From the NCBI RefSeq assembly GCF_000060285.1, contig NC_008555.1, positions 1,550,001-1,614,000 of the forward strand: a stretch of 64,000 bases of DNA, given 5' to 3'. Source of the stretch: Listeria welshimeri serovar 6b str. SLCC5334 (GTDB taxonomy: Bacteria; Bacillota; Bacilli; Lactobacillales; Listeriaceae). Positions within the stretch are counted from its first letter, which is position 1; every line of letters begins with the position of its first letter. Below are positions 40,939-50,521 of this stretch, one piece after another. The notes below the pieces were generated by a model that made no database searches, was not told the DNA's origin, and was given only the letters and a program-made list of their open reading frames with translations. The translations under genes were made by a program, and so were the position numbers.

Positions 40939-43900
40939 TTACTTAATCACCACATTCTCTTTGCCGAGTAACTCTATTAAAGCCTCTTCAAGCTCATTTG
41001 ATGGGGCGATTTGGATATTTTTTAGTTCCGCTGTTTGTTTGGTTATCGCTTGATGAATAATAACTTTACAATCCCCTTTATGGCGCATTAGAATTGGTTT
41101 TATTTGCTCTATTTGCACAGCTTCTGTTAATTTTAAAAATAGTCTCACTGGCGCTTTGATTTCTTTTAAATCTTCCGCCTTATTGACGATTAACTGAAGT
41201 TCCCCATTTCTTGTATCTGATTTGACTTGTAAGAAAAGAATTTCTCCTTTTTGTGCAAAATTAGCATACTTACGGTAGCTTTCAGGAAACATCACTGCAC
41301 TTAATTCTTTTGAGTCATCACTAATTGTCAAGAAGCACATTGTTTCACCTTTTTTTGTTCGAATGGATTTCACTTCATGAACATAGGCTGCGACTTGATA
41401 ATTTTTACCAGAAGTAATATTGGCGAGTTTGGTAATGGAAAGGTTTTGTAATTTATTTTGATAATAAGACACTGGGTGCGCCGAAACATATTGACCGGTG
41501 TATAATTTTTCTTTTTCGAGCTTTTCATCAATTGAAATTGGCGCTGTTTTCCGGTAACGTGGTTTCATTTTTTTCAAAAACTCATCATCTTCCGCGAAAA
41601 GATTCATTCCTTTTGAATCTTCCCCTAGTAAAGAAATGTATTGTAAAACAGCATCAATGGTTGCTAATATGGTTGCCCGGTCCTCACCAAACTCATCAAA
41701 ACAACCAGAAAAAACAAGTGCTTCTAAGACTGTTTCTGAGAGCATTTTATGTGGCATTCTTTCGCAAAAATCAAAGAAATCTCGAAAAGGCGCTTTTTTC
41801 CTTTCATTGATGATTTCTAAAATGAATTTTGCTGGAACTTTGCGTATGACACGAAAACTATAACGTATAGACGTTTCATTCTCCATTTGAAAATAGTAAT
41901 TACTGTGATTAATACTTGGCGCTAACATATTAATACCATAATTCTTTGCTTCTGTAATATATTGAGAAATTTTATCATCATTCCCAAACACAGAACTAAG
42001 AAGTGACGACATAAATGCTGCTGGATAATGTGCTTTTAAGTAAGCTAATTGAAAAGCGATTTTGGAATAAGCAGCTGCGTGACTTCGGTTAAATCCATAG
42101 TTCGCGAATTGGACGATCATATCATATACTTGGTTAGCGCTAGCTTCTGAATAGCCCTTACTTTTGGCGCCTTCAACAAAATGAATTCGTTCTTCATTTA
42201 AAACATCTGCTTTTTTCTTACTGACAGCTCGTCTTAATAAGTCGGCTTCACCAAGAGAAAAACCAGCCATTTGGTTGGCAACTTGAATGATTTGCTCTTG
42301 ATAAACTATAACGCCGTAAGTTACTTCTAAAATAGGCGCTAAATCTGGGTGCGGATACTGAATTTTTTCTTTTCCATGCTTTCTAGCAATAAACGTATCA
42401 ATTTGTTCCATTGGACCTGGTCGATATAGGGCATCTACCGCCACGACATCTTCAAAAGAAGTTGGTTTTAACTTCCGAAGTACTCGGCGAATTCCATCTG
42501 ATTCAAATTGGAAAACGCCTGTTGTATCTCCTGTTTGGAAAAGCGTTAATGTTTTCTTGTCTTCTAAGGAAATATCCGCTAATGTTAATGGTTTTTCACT
42601 TGCGTAATTAACTGATTTTAAGACACGATCTAATAAGCTAAGATTTCTAAGTCCAAGGAAATCCATTTTAAGCAAACCGATTTTTTCGAGTTCACCCATA
42701 GCAAATTGCGTTAACCTAGCATCCCCACTACCTAATTGTAACGCCACTTGTTCAACAAGTGGCTTATCACTAATAACAATCCCAGCAGCGTGTGTCGAAA
42801 TATGGCGTGGTAAGCCCTCAAGCTGACAAGCAACTTCCCAAATCATTTCGTTTTCTTTGGAACTTTTAATATGATTTTCTAAGCGTGGACTTTCTTGTAA
42901 TGCTTTTGGCAGGGTCATTCCTAGTTGGCTCGGAATTAACTTCGACCATTCCGATAAAAGTACCGAATTTAAACCAAAACTTCTTGCTGTATCACGAATT
43001 GCCGCCTTCGCTGCTAATGTTCCGAATGTCCCGATTTGCGCAACATGTGCTTCTCCGTATTTGGAAACCACATAAGAAATAACTTCATCCCGGCGATTAT
43101 CTGGAAAATCTAAGTCAATATCGGGCATCGTAATTCGTTCTGGGTTTAAAAATCGTTCGAATAACAAATTATAACGAATGGGATCTACATCCGTAATTCT
43201 AAGCGCATAGGAAACAAGCGAACCTGCTGCAGAGCCCCGACCAGGCCCAGTTAAGATTCCCGCTTCTCGAGAATAACGAATAACATCCCATACAATTAAG
43301 AAATAATCCGCAAAACCCATCTCCGTGATTACTTTTAACTCATAATCCAAACGATTTTGATATTCTCTTGTTAATAAATCACGTTCTTTTAAGCCTGCAT
43401 AAGCAGTTTGTCGCAAAACATCAGATGCGTTTTGCTTTTCATCTAATGGAAATCTTGGCAATAAATGCTGATCTAGAGCAATCTCAACATGACATCGCTC
43501 AGCTAATTTCCCCGTTTCAAGACATGCTTGTTTTTCAAAATCAGTTTGCCAGTCACGTTCCATTTCATCTTGGGAGCTGAAATAATTTGGGCCAGCGAGT
43601 GGTAATGTTGTCCAGTCAACAGTGCGATTATCGCGTATCGCAGTCAAAACTTCCTTCGCTTGAGCGTCTTTTGGTTCCAAGTATTGGACATCTTTTGTCG
43701 CAACAACCGGCACCTCTTCTTCCGCGGAAAAAACCTCTATTTTGGCGAAAAGGCGCGGATTTTCTTTTTGTGCTGATAAATAAACAGATGAATTGCCAAA
43801 TATCGCAACTAAGTTTTCGTAGGCTTCAAGTGCTCCGTCACGATTTTCTTCCATGAGAAGGCGCTCGATTTCTCCTTTGGCTCCTGGTGAAATAGCAATC

Positions 43901-44265
43901 AGATCACTACTATAAGCGCGCAGCCAACTTTGGGGTAATTCTGGTCCCTCTTCACGCGTTTGAATGGCACTTGCGATTTTTAATAACTGATGATATCCCG
44001 CGGTTGATTCCGCAATTAATATCAACTCATATGAATTAATTGGATTGAAGTAACCTTGTATTGTCACTGTCATCCCGATAATTGGTTTTATATCCGCCGC
44101 TAAACACTTTTGATAAAACTCGACTACTCCGTAAAGTACATTTTTATCCGTAATTGCTAAGGCTGGATAATGGTATTCTTTTGCTTTAGCGATGAGCTTA
44201 TCAATGGATGCTGTACTAGAAAGCAAATCATAAGCACTCGCAACTTGTAAATGAACAAATCCCAC
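40939..44265 (-). CDS. dnaE: DNA polymerase III alpha subunit DnaE
   Basis: 1108 residues from a GTG at 44265 (VGFVHLQVASAYDLLSS), with AAAGGAG/GAGAGG sites upstream. The PHP domain is N-terminal. The catalytic aspartates are in MPDIDLDFPDNRRDEVI. The fingers (DALYRPGPMEQIDTFI) follow, and an OB-fold lies near the C-terminus (KNYQVAAYVHEVKSIRTKKGE). In low-GC Gram-positives this DnaE extends primers before PolC, which is encoded elsewhere, takes over. Confidence 0.97.
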   Translation of the reverse strand: MGFVHLQVASAYDLLSSTASIDKLIAKAKEYHYPALAITDKNVLYGVVEFYQKCLAADIKPIIGMTVTIQGYFNPINSYELILIAESTAGYHQLLKIASAIQTREEGPELPQSWLRAYSSDLIAISPGAKGEIERLLMEENRDGALEAYENLVAIFGNSSVYLSAQKENPRLFAKIEVFSAEEEVPVVATKDVQYLEPKDAQAKEVLTAIRDNRTVDWTTLPLAGPNYFSSQDEMERDWQTDFEKQACLETGKLAERCHVEIALDQHLLPRFPLDEKQNASDVLRQTAYAGLKERDLLTREYQNRLDYELKVITEMGFADYFLIVWDVIRYSREAGILTGPGRGSAAGSLVSYALRITDVDPIRYNLLFERFLNPERITMPDIDLDFPDNRRDEVISYVVSKYGEAHVAQIGTFGTLAAKAAIRDTARSFGLNSVLLSEWSKLIPSQLGMTLPKALQESPRLENHIKSSKENEMIWEVACQLEGLPRHISTHAAGIVISDKPLVEQVALQLGSGDARLTQFAMGELEKIGLLKMDFLGLRNLSLLDRVLKSVNYASEKPLTLADISLEDKKTLTLFQTGDTTGVFQFESDGIRRVLRKLKPTSFEDVVAVDALYRPGPMEQIDTFIARKHGKEKIQYPHPDLAPILEVTYGVIVYQEQIIQVANQMAGFSLGEADLLRRAVSKKKADVLNEERIHFVEGAKSKGYSEASANQVYDMIVQFANYGFNRSHAAAYSKIAFQLAYLKAHYPAAFMSSLLSSVFGNDDKISQYITEAKNYGINMLAPSINHSNYYFQMENETSIRYSFRVIRKVPAKFILEIINERKKAPFRDFFDFCERMPHKMLSETVLEALVFSGCFDEFGEDRATILATIDAVLQYISLLGEDSKGMNLFAEDDEFLKKMKPRYRKTAPISIDEKLEKEKLYTGQYVSAHPVSYYQNKLQNLSITKLANITSGKNYQVAAYVHEVKSIRTKKGETMCFLTISDDSKELSAVMFPESYRKYANFAQKGEILFLQVKSDTRNGELQLIVNKAEDLKEIKAPVRLFLKLTEAVQIEQIKPILMRHKGDCKVIIHQAITKQTAELKNIQIAPSNELEEALIELLGKENVVIK

Positions 44266-44344
44266 TATCCTCTCTCCTTTCAAAACTCTCTTTTTCCATT
44301 ATATCGGTTAAGCTAAAAAAAAGAAAGTGTGTTCGTGTTTTTAT

Positions 44345-44383
44345 ATAAAAATAAAGCCAGATAGCGTATCCAGCTTTATTTCT
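44345..44383 (-). terminator. Terminator of nrnA
   Basis: Stem with AAATAAAGC (44349-44357) pairing GCTTTATTT (44373-44381), extended by CTGG/CCAG-type pairs with a shift, and TTTTTATA in the minus direction. Confidence 0.7.
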
Positions 44384-44387
44384 TAAT

Positions 44388-45323
44388 TTATTTGGCTGCA
44401 CAAATTTGCGCAAGTTTTGCTGTCATTGCTTTTATTTCTTTTTCATTATGCAGAGTAGCACCCGAAGCAAGCGGATGACCACCACCACCGTATTCTTTGG
44501 CCAGCTCATTAATAACTGGACCCTTTGAACGTAAACGCGCTCTAAAAACTGGTCCTTCTTGAATGAACATAATCCAGGCCTTGATTCCTTTTACATTTTC
44601 GATGCAAGAAACAAGTGCAGAAGCATCGCGCGGATTCACTTCAAATTCTTCTAAAAGTGTATCACTTAAATATACCGTAGCAGCACCATTTTCATCCATA
44701 ACAAAATTTTGTAAAACATAGCCGGAAAGTTTGACTGTGTTTTTCGGAAGTTCATATAATTCACGGTAAAGTGCCGGACGATCAAACGGAAATGTTACTA
44801 AATGCGCAGATAAACGTAAAGTTTCTTCTGTCGTACTTGGATATAAGAAACGTCCTGTATCGCCAACAATCCCCGCATAAAGAAGTCTCGCGGCAGTTTC
44901 ATTTAGAATTAATTCCTCTGAAAAAGATTCCCAAAAACTGACAATCATTTCGCTACAAGAAGAGGCAGTCGTATCTACCCATAGCAAGTCGCCATAAGCA
45001 TCATCATTTGGATGGTGATCAATTTTGATTAATGCTTTACCTAAGTTAAAACGGTTGTCAGAAATCCGTTCTTGATTCGCGGTATCACAGACAATCACAA
45101 GCGCAGCCTTATAGATTTCATCGGTTATTTCATCTACTGCACCAAGAAATTGGAGCGACTCTTCATCATTTCCAACCGAGTACACTTTTTTCTCAGGAAA
45201 GCTTGCTCGAATAATTTCCGCAAGTCCCATTTGCGATCCATATGCATCTGGATCTGGTCTTACATGTCTATGCAAAATAATCGTTTCATATTGTTTTATT
45301 TCGTTTAAAATCTTACTTTTCAT
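44388..45323 (-). CDS. nrnA: DHH-family nanoRNase / pAp phosphatase NrnA
   Basis: 311 residues from the ATG at 45323 (MKSKILNEIKQYE), with AGAGGCG about 8 bases upstream. Metal-binding motifs: HRHVRPDPDAYGS near the N-terminus, VCDTAN and IDHHPND (DHH). The DHHA1 motif GGGGHPLASGA lies at the C-terminus. It degrades 2-5-mer RNAs and dephosphorylates 3'-phosphoadenosine 5'-phosphate. The sporulation genes ytrHI that separate dnaE and ytqI in B. subtilis are absent. Confidence 0.95.
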   Translation of the reverse strand: MKSKILNEIKQYETIILHRHVRPDPDAYGSQMGLAEIIRASFPEKKVYSVGNDEESLQFLGAVDEITDEIYKAALVIVCDTANQERISDNRFNLGKALIKIDHHPNDDAYGDLLWVDTTASSCSEMIVSFWESFSEELILNETAARLLYAGIVGDTGRFLYPSTTEETLRLSAHLVTFPFDRPALYRELYELPKNTVKLSGYVLQNFVMDENGAATVYLSDTLLEEFEVNPRDASALVSCIENVKGIKAWIMFIQEGPVFRARLRSKGPVINELAKEYGGGGHPLASGATLHNEKEIKAMTAKLAQICAAK

Positions 45324-45343
45324 TGTTTCGCCTCTGTTTCTTT

Positions 45344-46657
45344 TTAACGTTCCATCATTTGACAAGCGACAATAGCTTTTCCGGTCAAAATTCCTTCTAA
45401 GTATAGCTCCACATCTAACTTACCAGCTTTACGTCCCATTTCTAATATTCGCGGTTTAATAACAATTGTCGCGTCCATTTGAACAGGTTTAAGAAAATAC
45501 ATTGTTACATTTTCAATTGCCACATTACGTTTTTTCATAGAAAATAATTTTTGTTGTACGACTTCACATACCACTTGGGTAAAAACACCGTAGGATAAAG
45601 TCCCAAGCGAATTGGTCATTTGCGGACTTACTTTAAATTCATAATCCGCTTCTTCACCAGCATCCGCTTTTTCGGAAAGTTGATTCGCAATGGTATCATC
45701 AATGGTTTCACCGACTTGAGGTTGTTTTTGAATCATTTGCATGGATTTCAAAATGTCCTGTCTACTAACAATTCCGATTAATGTTAAATCATCTTTGACG
45801 ACCGGAATGACTTCAATGCTCTCCCAAATCATCATATGAGCTACTGAAGCAACACTCATTTTCGGACCAACAGTTAGCGGGTTTTTTGTCATCACTCGTT
45901 CGATTGAAATGCTTGGATTTTTTTCTAAGATATCTTTACTCGTAACCATACCCGTTAGTCGCATTGCCCGATTTACTACAGGAAAACGACTATGTCCAGT
46001 TGCTTCTTCCATTTTATGCCAGTCTTCTACTTTATCGGATGTGGATAGATAAGCAGTTGTTTCGAGTGGCGTTAAAATATCCTCTACAAACACCACTTCT
46101 TTTTTTATCAATTGGTCATAAATCGCCCGGTTGATCATTGTCGCAACTGTAAACGTATCATACGAAGTCGACAAAATTGGTAATTCTTTCTCATCAGCTA
46201 ACTGTTTCACTTCGTCGTCCGTATCAAAACCACCAGTAATAAGCACCGCAGCACCACGTTTTAAAGCTAATTCATGCGCACTTACTCGGTTCCCGACGAT
46301 TAACAAGTTTCCAGCATCCGTATATCGTTCCATTGCTTCCACCGTCATCGCGCCAATGACAAATTTATTAAGCGATTTATAAAGCCCAGCACGGCCACCA
46401 AGCACTTGTCCATCAATCATATTTACAATTTCAGCAAAAGTTAACTTCTCGATACTATCTTTTTGTTTCCGCTCAATTCGAAGTGTCCCAACTCGTTTAA
46501 TAGTAGAAACAAACCCAATTATTTCCGCGTCTTTAATCGCCCGGTAAGCAGTTCCCTCACTAACAGACAAGTTTTTCGCGATTTTTCGTACAGATATTTT
46601 TTCTCCAACTGCTAGATTTTCAATGTATTTTAAAATCTGTTCATGTTTTGTGGCCAC
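45344..46657 (-). CDS. ytoI: YtoI-like regulator: HTH, DRTGG, CBS pair and hotdog domain
   Basis: 437 residues from a GTG at 46657 (VATKHEQILKYIENLAVG), since GGGTGA lies 7 bases upstream; an ATG five codons earlier is possible. In order it has a winged helix-turn-helix (VRKIAKNLSVSEGTAYRAIKDA), a DRTGG domain, two CBS motifs (about 190-310) and a C-terminal hotdog/thioesterase-like domain (VNRAMRLTGMVTSKDILEK marks the CBS part). CBS domains usually bind adenine nucleotides; the target genes are unknown. Confidence 0.88.
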   Translation of the reverse strand: MATKHEQILKYIENLAVGEKISVRKIAKNLSVSEGTAYRAIKDAEIIGFVSTIKRVGTLRIERKQKDSIEKLTFAEIVNMIDGQVLGGRAGLYKSLNKFVIGAMTVEAMERYTDAGNLLIVGNRVSAHELALKRGAAVLITGGFDTDDEVKQLADEKELPILSTSYDTFTVATMINRAIYDQLIKKEVVFVEDILTPLETTAYLSTSDKVEDWHKMEEATGHSRFPVVNRAMRLTGMVTSKDILEKNPSISIERVMTKNPLTVGPKMSVASVAHMMIWESIEVIPVVKDDLTLIGIVSRQDILKSMQMIQKQPQVGETIDDTIANQLSEKADAGEEADYEFKVSPQMTNSLGTLSYGVFTQVVCEVVQQKLFSMKKRNVAIENVTMYFLKPVQMDATIVIKPRILEMGRKAGKLDVELYLEGILTGKAIVACQMMER

Positions 46658-46682
46658 GACTCGTTCACCCATTCCTATTTAG

Positions 46683-47369
46683 TTAGATTTCGATACTTTC
46701 ACCAATTTCAAGTACTTTTCCAGAAATACCTTCATCCAGTGATGCAACAAATTTATGTGGATCTTGCTCAATTAACGGAAATGTATTGTAATGCATTGGA
46801 ATAACTAATTTTGTTTGTAAAAACCGTGCCGCAATTGCCGCATCTTCCGGTCCCATTGTAAAATTATCGCCAATCGGTAAGAAAGCTACATCTAACGGAT
46901 TTAATTCCCCAATTAATTTCATATCAGAAAATAAACCTGTATCACCAGCAAAATAAATATTTTTATTTTCTATCGTAAACACAACCCCAGTTGGAAAACC
47001 AAGATTAATTATACGTCCATTGCGAACTGTTTGTGAACCATGAAAAGCTTGTGTCAACTTCACTTGACCAAATTCAAATTGTCTTTTCCCACCAATATGC
47101 ATTGCTGCAATATTTTCAAGACCATCTTCTACAGCTAAAAATGAAGCTAAATCTGCATTACAGATGACTGTTGCTCCAGAATTTTTAGCAATTTCAACTG
47201 TATCACCAACATGATCATCATGTCCATGCGACAGAACAATAAAATCCGGCATTTGCTCTTCTGCTTTTAAATCACACTTTTCATTTCCAGAAATAAATGG
47301 ATCAACTAAAATAGTTGTATTTCCAGTAATAATTTTAATACAAGACTGACCATGAAATGAAATCTTCAT
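46683..47369 (-). CDS. ytkL: UPF0173 metallo-beta-lactamase-fold hydrolase YtkL
   Basis: 228 residues. It has the metal motif [11 protein letters not shown], further ligands in [11 protein letters not shown] and [10 protein letters not shown]. The substrate of this family is unknown. It is 25 bases upstream of ytoI and divergent from the peptidase gene at 47532. Confidence 0.9.
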   Translation of the reverse strand: MKISFHGQSCIKIITGNTTILVDPFISGNEKCDLKAEEQMPDFIVLSHGHDDHVGDTVEIAKNSGATVICNADLASFLAVEDGLENIAAMHIGGKRQFEFGQVKLTQAFHGSQTVRNGRIINLGFPTGVVFTIENKNIYFAGDTGLFSDMKLIGELNPLDVAFLPIGDNFTMGPEDAAIAARFLQTKLVIPMHYNTFPLIEQDPHKFVASLDEGISGKVLEIGESIEI

Positions 47370-47531
47370 GTTAAAAACTTCCTTCCCGATTAATTATTCT
47401 ATGTGTATTATTGTACCACTATTATTATAAACTAATATATAACACCTCGTAAACTATGAGGTGTTTATTAGCAAAATATTTCCATCACATGTTATCATGA
47501 TAGTGAAATCAATTGGAAAGAAGGTACAATA
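47370..47531. promoter_or_regulatory. Divergent intergenic region with a central hairpin
   Basis: Between divergent ytkL and the peptidase gene lies an 8-bp inverted repeat AACACCTC/GAGGTGTT (47441-47448 and 47458-47465) with a 9-base loop. No T-run follows. It could be an operator or a weak transcription barrier. AAAGAAGG upstream of 47532 is the plus-strand ribosome site. Confidence 0.4.
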
Positions 47532-48629
47532 ATGGAAAAAAATATCGATGTCTTACAAAATTGGTTAAAAGACCAAGGTGCCGAGGTTGCATTTTTGACA
47601 GATCCAGAGAATATCGCTTACTTCTCAGGTTATCATAGCGAGCCTCATGAACGTGTACTTGGTTTAGCCGTATTCCCTGAAAGTGAACCGTTTTTATTTA
47701 CGCCAGCATTAGAGGTAGAAGATTTGCGTGGCGGCGATTGGACACATCCTGCATATGGATATAACGATACAGAAAATCCGTTCACCATCATTGCAGATGA
47801 AATCAAAAAACGTGTAGCAAATCCAACTAAATTTGCTATTGAAAAAAAACATATGAGTGTAGACCGTTTTGAACAATTAAGCGGACTCTTCTCGGGTTGC
47901 TCTTTTATTCCGATTGAACACAAGATTGAACAAGTTCGTCTTATTAAAACAGAAGCAGAACTGAAGATTTTAAAAGAAGCTGCTTTACTTGCTGATTACG
48001 CAGTACAAGTAGGTGTAGACGAAATCGCAGAAGGTAAAACAGAAGCAGAAATCGTTGCAAAAATCGAATATGAAATGAAGAAAAAAGGCGTAACGGCGAT
48101 GTCTTTCGATACGATGGTACTAACTGGAAAAAATGGCGCCTTGCCTCATGGGACACCTGGTGAAACAAAAATCAAAAAAGGCGATTTAGTTTTATTTGAT
48201 TTAGGTGTTGTTCACAAAGGCTATTGCTCTGATATTACACGTACAGTTGCTTTTGGTGATATTTCTGATGAACAGAAAAAAATTTATGACACTGTTTTAG
48301 AAGCACAAGTTTCTGCAGTGGAAAAAGTAAAAGCTGGAGTGAAAGCAAGCGAAATCGACTTAACTGCTAGAAATATTATTCGTGAAGCTGGATACGGCGA
48401 TTATTTCCCACATCGTCTTGGTCATGGACTTGGCGCGAGTGTGCATGAATTCCCTTCTATTACGGAAACAAACAATATGGAGTTACAAGAAAATATGGTA
48501 TTTACTATTGAGCCTGGTATTTATGTTCCAGGTGTTGCTGGTGTGCGTATTGAAGATGACCTCGTTGTCACAAAAGATGGTGTACAAGTACTGACAGAGT
48601 TTCCGAAAACATTACAAGTAATCAAATAA
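47532..48629 (+). CDS. M24-family Xaa-Pro peptidase (PepQ/PapA-like)
   Basis: 365 residues. The C-terminal pita-bread domain has all five metal ligands: the two Asp in LVLFDLGVVHKGYCSDITRT, His in HRLGHGLG, Glu in FTIEPGIYV and Glu in GVRIEDDLVV. The N-terminal domain is creatinase-like. It should cleave Xaa-Pro bonds, but dipeptidase and aminopeptidase P types cannot be told apart by eye. First of three plus-strand genes here, convergent with ald. Confidence 0.92.
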   Translation: MEKNIDVLQNWLKDQGAEVAFLTDPENIAYFSGYHSEPHERVLGLAVFPESEPFLFTPALEVEDLRGGDWTHPAYGYNDTENPFTIIADEIKKRVANPTKFAIEKKHMSVDRFEQLSGLFSGCSFIPIEHKIEQVRLIKTEAELKILKEAALLADYAVQVGVDEIAEGKTEAEIVAKIEYEMKKKGVTAMSFDTMVLTGKNGALPHGTPGETKIKKGDLVLFDLGVVHKGYCSDITRTVAFGDISDEQKKIYDTVLEAQVSAVEKVKAGVKASEIDLTARNIIREAGYGDYFPHRLGHGLGASVHEFPSITETNNMELQENMVFTIEPGIYVPGVAGVRIEDDLVVTKDGVQVLTEFPKTLQVIK

Positions 48630-48667
48630 TAAAACAGCGAACTTCCTCTGGGAAGTTCGCTGTTTTA
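48630..48667. terminator. Bidirectional terminator between the peptidase gene and ald
   Basis: A perfect 16-bp stem (48631-48646 with 48651-48666) and a 4-base loop, with A and T runs at the ends. It serves the two convergent genes and touches the ald stop codon. Confidence 0.92.
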
Positions 48668-49780
48668 TTAAAGTAATTCTTTACTATCTGTATAAACTAA
48701 TCCAAGTGAGTCAGCAACAGCTTTATAAGTAATATGACCTTGATAAGTATTTAAACCACGAAGTAAGTATGGGTCTTTTTTCACTGCTATTTCAAGTCCT
48801 TGATTGGCCAGTTTTAATCCGAATGGTAATGTTGCATTTGTAAGTGCTAAAGTAGACGTCCGCGGAACTGCTCCTGGCATGTTCGCAACCGCATAATGTA
48901 GCACGCCATATTTTTCATAAGTTGGATTATCATGAGTGGAAACATGGTCGGTTGTTTCAAAAATCCCACCTTGATCAATTGCGATATCTACTAGCACTGA
49001 ACCTGGAATCATTTGTTTAATAACGTGCTCTTTAACAAGTTTCGGCGCTTTTGCTCCTGGAATTAATACTGCCCCAATAACTAAGTCCGCCTTTTTCACA
49101 GCTGTTTCAATATTAAAATCATTTGACATTAATGTTTGTACCTGATTACCAAAAATATCATCTAATTCGCGAAGTCGTTTTAAATTCATATCCAGAATCG
49201 TTACATTTGCGCCTAAACCTGCTGCGATTTTAGCTGCATTTGTTCCAGCAATTCCACCGCCAATAATAACCACTTCGCTTTTCTCCACTCCAGGAACTCC
49301 GCCTAAAAGCACACCCATTCCACCATTCGTTCTTTGTAAAAATTGGGCACCGATTTGCGCTGCCATTCGTCCAGCAACTTCACTCATTGGCGAAAGTAAT
49401 GGCAATGAATGATCCGCAAGTTCTACTGTTTCATAGGCGACACTATTTACTTTACTTTCCATCAAAGCTTTTGCAAGTGTTGGTTCATTTGCTAAGTGTA
49501 AATAAGTGAAAAGTAATAGATTTTCTTTAAAATAAGTATACTCTGATGCAATTGGTTCTTTCACTTTTACAACCATGTCCACATCCCAAGCTTCTTTAGC
49601 CGTTTCAACAATTTTTGCTCCCGCTTGCACAAAATCAGCATCTTGATAATTAGAGCCAATCCCCGCGCCTTTTTCAATATATACAGTATGACCTGCATTC
49701 ACATAAGAAAAAACACTTGCCGGGGTCATCGCTACCCTATTCTCATTATTTTTTATCTCTTTTGGTACGCCGATTAACAT
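48668..49780 (-). CDS. ald: Alanine dehydrogenase
   Basis: 370 residues from the ATG at 49780 ([20 protein letters not shown]), with GAGGAG about 10 bases upstream. Motifs include the catalytic His in [11 protein letters not shown], the NAD fold [28 protein letters not shown] and [14 protein letters not shown]. It interconverts alanine and pyruvate plus ammonium. It stands alone between two convergent/divergent neighbours. Confidence 0.97.
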   Translation of the reverse strand: MLIGVPKEIKNNENRVAMTPASVFSYVNAGHTVYIEKGAGIGSNYQDADFVQAGAKIVETAKEAWDVDMVVKVKEPIASEYTYFKENLLLFTYLHLANEPTLAKALMESKVNSVAYETVELADHSLPLLSPMSEVAGRMAAQIGAQFLQRTNGGMGVLLGGVPGVEKSEVVIIGGGIAGTNAAKIAAGLGANVTILDMNLKRLRELDDIFGNQVQTLMSNDFNIETAVKKADLVIGAVLIPGAKAPKLVKEHVIKQMIPGSVLVDIAIDQGGIFETTDHVSTHDNPTYEKYGVLHYAVANMPGAVPRTSTLALTNATLPFGLKLANQGLEIAVKKDPYLLRGLNTYQGHITYKAVADSLGLVYTDSKELL

Positions 49781-49949
49781 GAAAATCACTCTCCTCAGTA
49801 TAGGTATAATAGACTATAAAAGATTTTCTACACCCCCATGCTAACACAATATACCTAAGTTGTAAAAAATTAACTAATCGAAATTCAAACAAAAGATTTA
49901 GAAAAAATACAAAATATCTATGGAAAGTTAATTTATTTTTCATTTTATG

Positions 49950-49973
49950 GTTCTTTTAGGAAAAAAAGGGTAA
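49950..49973 (+). promoter_or_regulatory. Candidate sigma-B promoter of the universal stress gene
   Basis: GTTC (49950-49953), a 14-base spacer, and GGGTAA (49968-49973). This resembles the sigma-B pattern GTTT-N13-15-GGGWAW with one mismatch. It lies about 45 bases upstream of the start codon of a universal stress protein, a class often under sigma-B. Confidence 0.5.
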
Positions 49974-50018
49974 AATATAAATATAGAAGATACATATATC
50001 TTGATTGGAGGAATTATT

Positions 50019-50474
50019 ATGTTACAGCAATACGAAAGAGTTTTAGTAGCAGTTGATGGATCCAAAGAAGCAGAAAGAGCCTTCCAAAAAGCAATTCAAG
50101 TGGCTAATCGTAACGATGCAGCGCTTGGTCTAGTTCATGTTATTGATACACGCGCATTTTCATCTGTTGCCAATTATGATACTAGCATGGCTGACAAAGC
50201 TACTGAATATGCGGATGAATTACTGAGTGGTTATAAAGAAGATGCCTTAAAAGCAGGAGTAACAAAAGTAGAAAGCTACATCGAATATGGTTCACCAAAA
50301 ACAGCTATTACAAAAGAAGCAGCAAAAGCTTTCCAAGCAGATTTGATCATGTGTGGCGCTACTGGCCTAAACGCCGTAGAACGGTTATTGATTGGTAGTG
50401 TATCTGAATATATTATTCGCCACTCCCCTTGTGATGTTCTTGTTGTTCGTAACGATGTACCTGATTATAAATAA
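50019..50474 (+). CDS. Universal stress protein (UspA family)
   Basis: 151 residues from the ATG at 50019 (MLQQYERVLVAVDGSKEAE), with TTGGAGGAA just upstream. It has the nucleotide-binding pattern GATGLNAVERLLIGSVSEYIIRHSPCDVLVVR (G-2x-G-9x-GS) of ATP-binding UspA proteins. Its role in stress survival is inferred from the family. Monocistronic, convergent with ackA. Confidence 0.94.
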   Translation: MLQQYERVLVAVDGSKEAERAFQKAIQVANRNDAALGLVHVIDTRAFSSVANYDTSMADKATEYADELLSGYKEDALKAGVTKVESYIEYGSPKTAITKEAAKAFQADLIMCGATGLNAVERLLIGSVSEYIIRHSPCDVLVVRNDVPDYK

Positions 50475-50477
50475 AAT

Positions 50478-50517
50478 GAAAAAAAGCTCCTTCTTTTTAA
50501 AAGAAGGAGCTTTTTTG
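50478..50517. terminator. Bidirectional terminator between usp and ackA
   Basis: Inverted repeat AAAAAGCTCCTTCTTTT and complement around 50481-50515, ending in TTTTTT on the plus side and a T-run on the minus side. Confidence 0.9.
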
Positions 50518-50521
50518 GGTT

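Noticed and set aside
40789-40971. 60-codon plus-strand ORF upstream of accD
   Set aside because: It crosses the dnaE terminator and overlaps the dnaE 3' end on the opposite strand, with no ribosome site.
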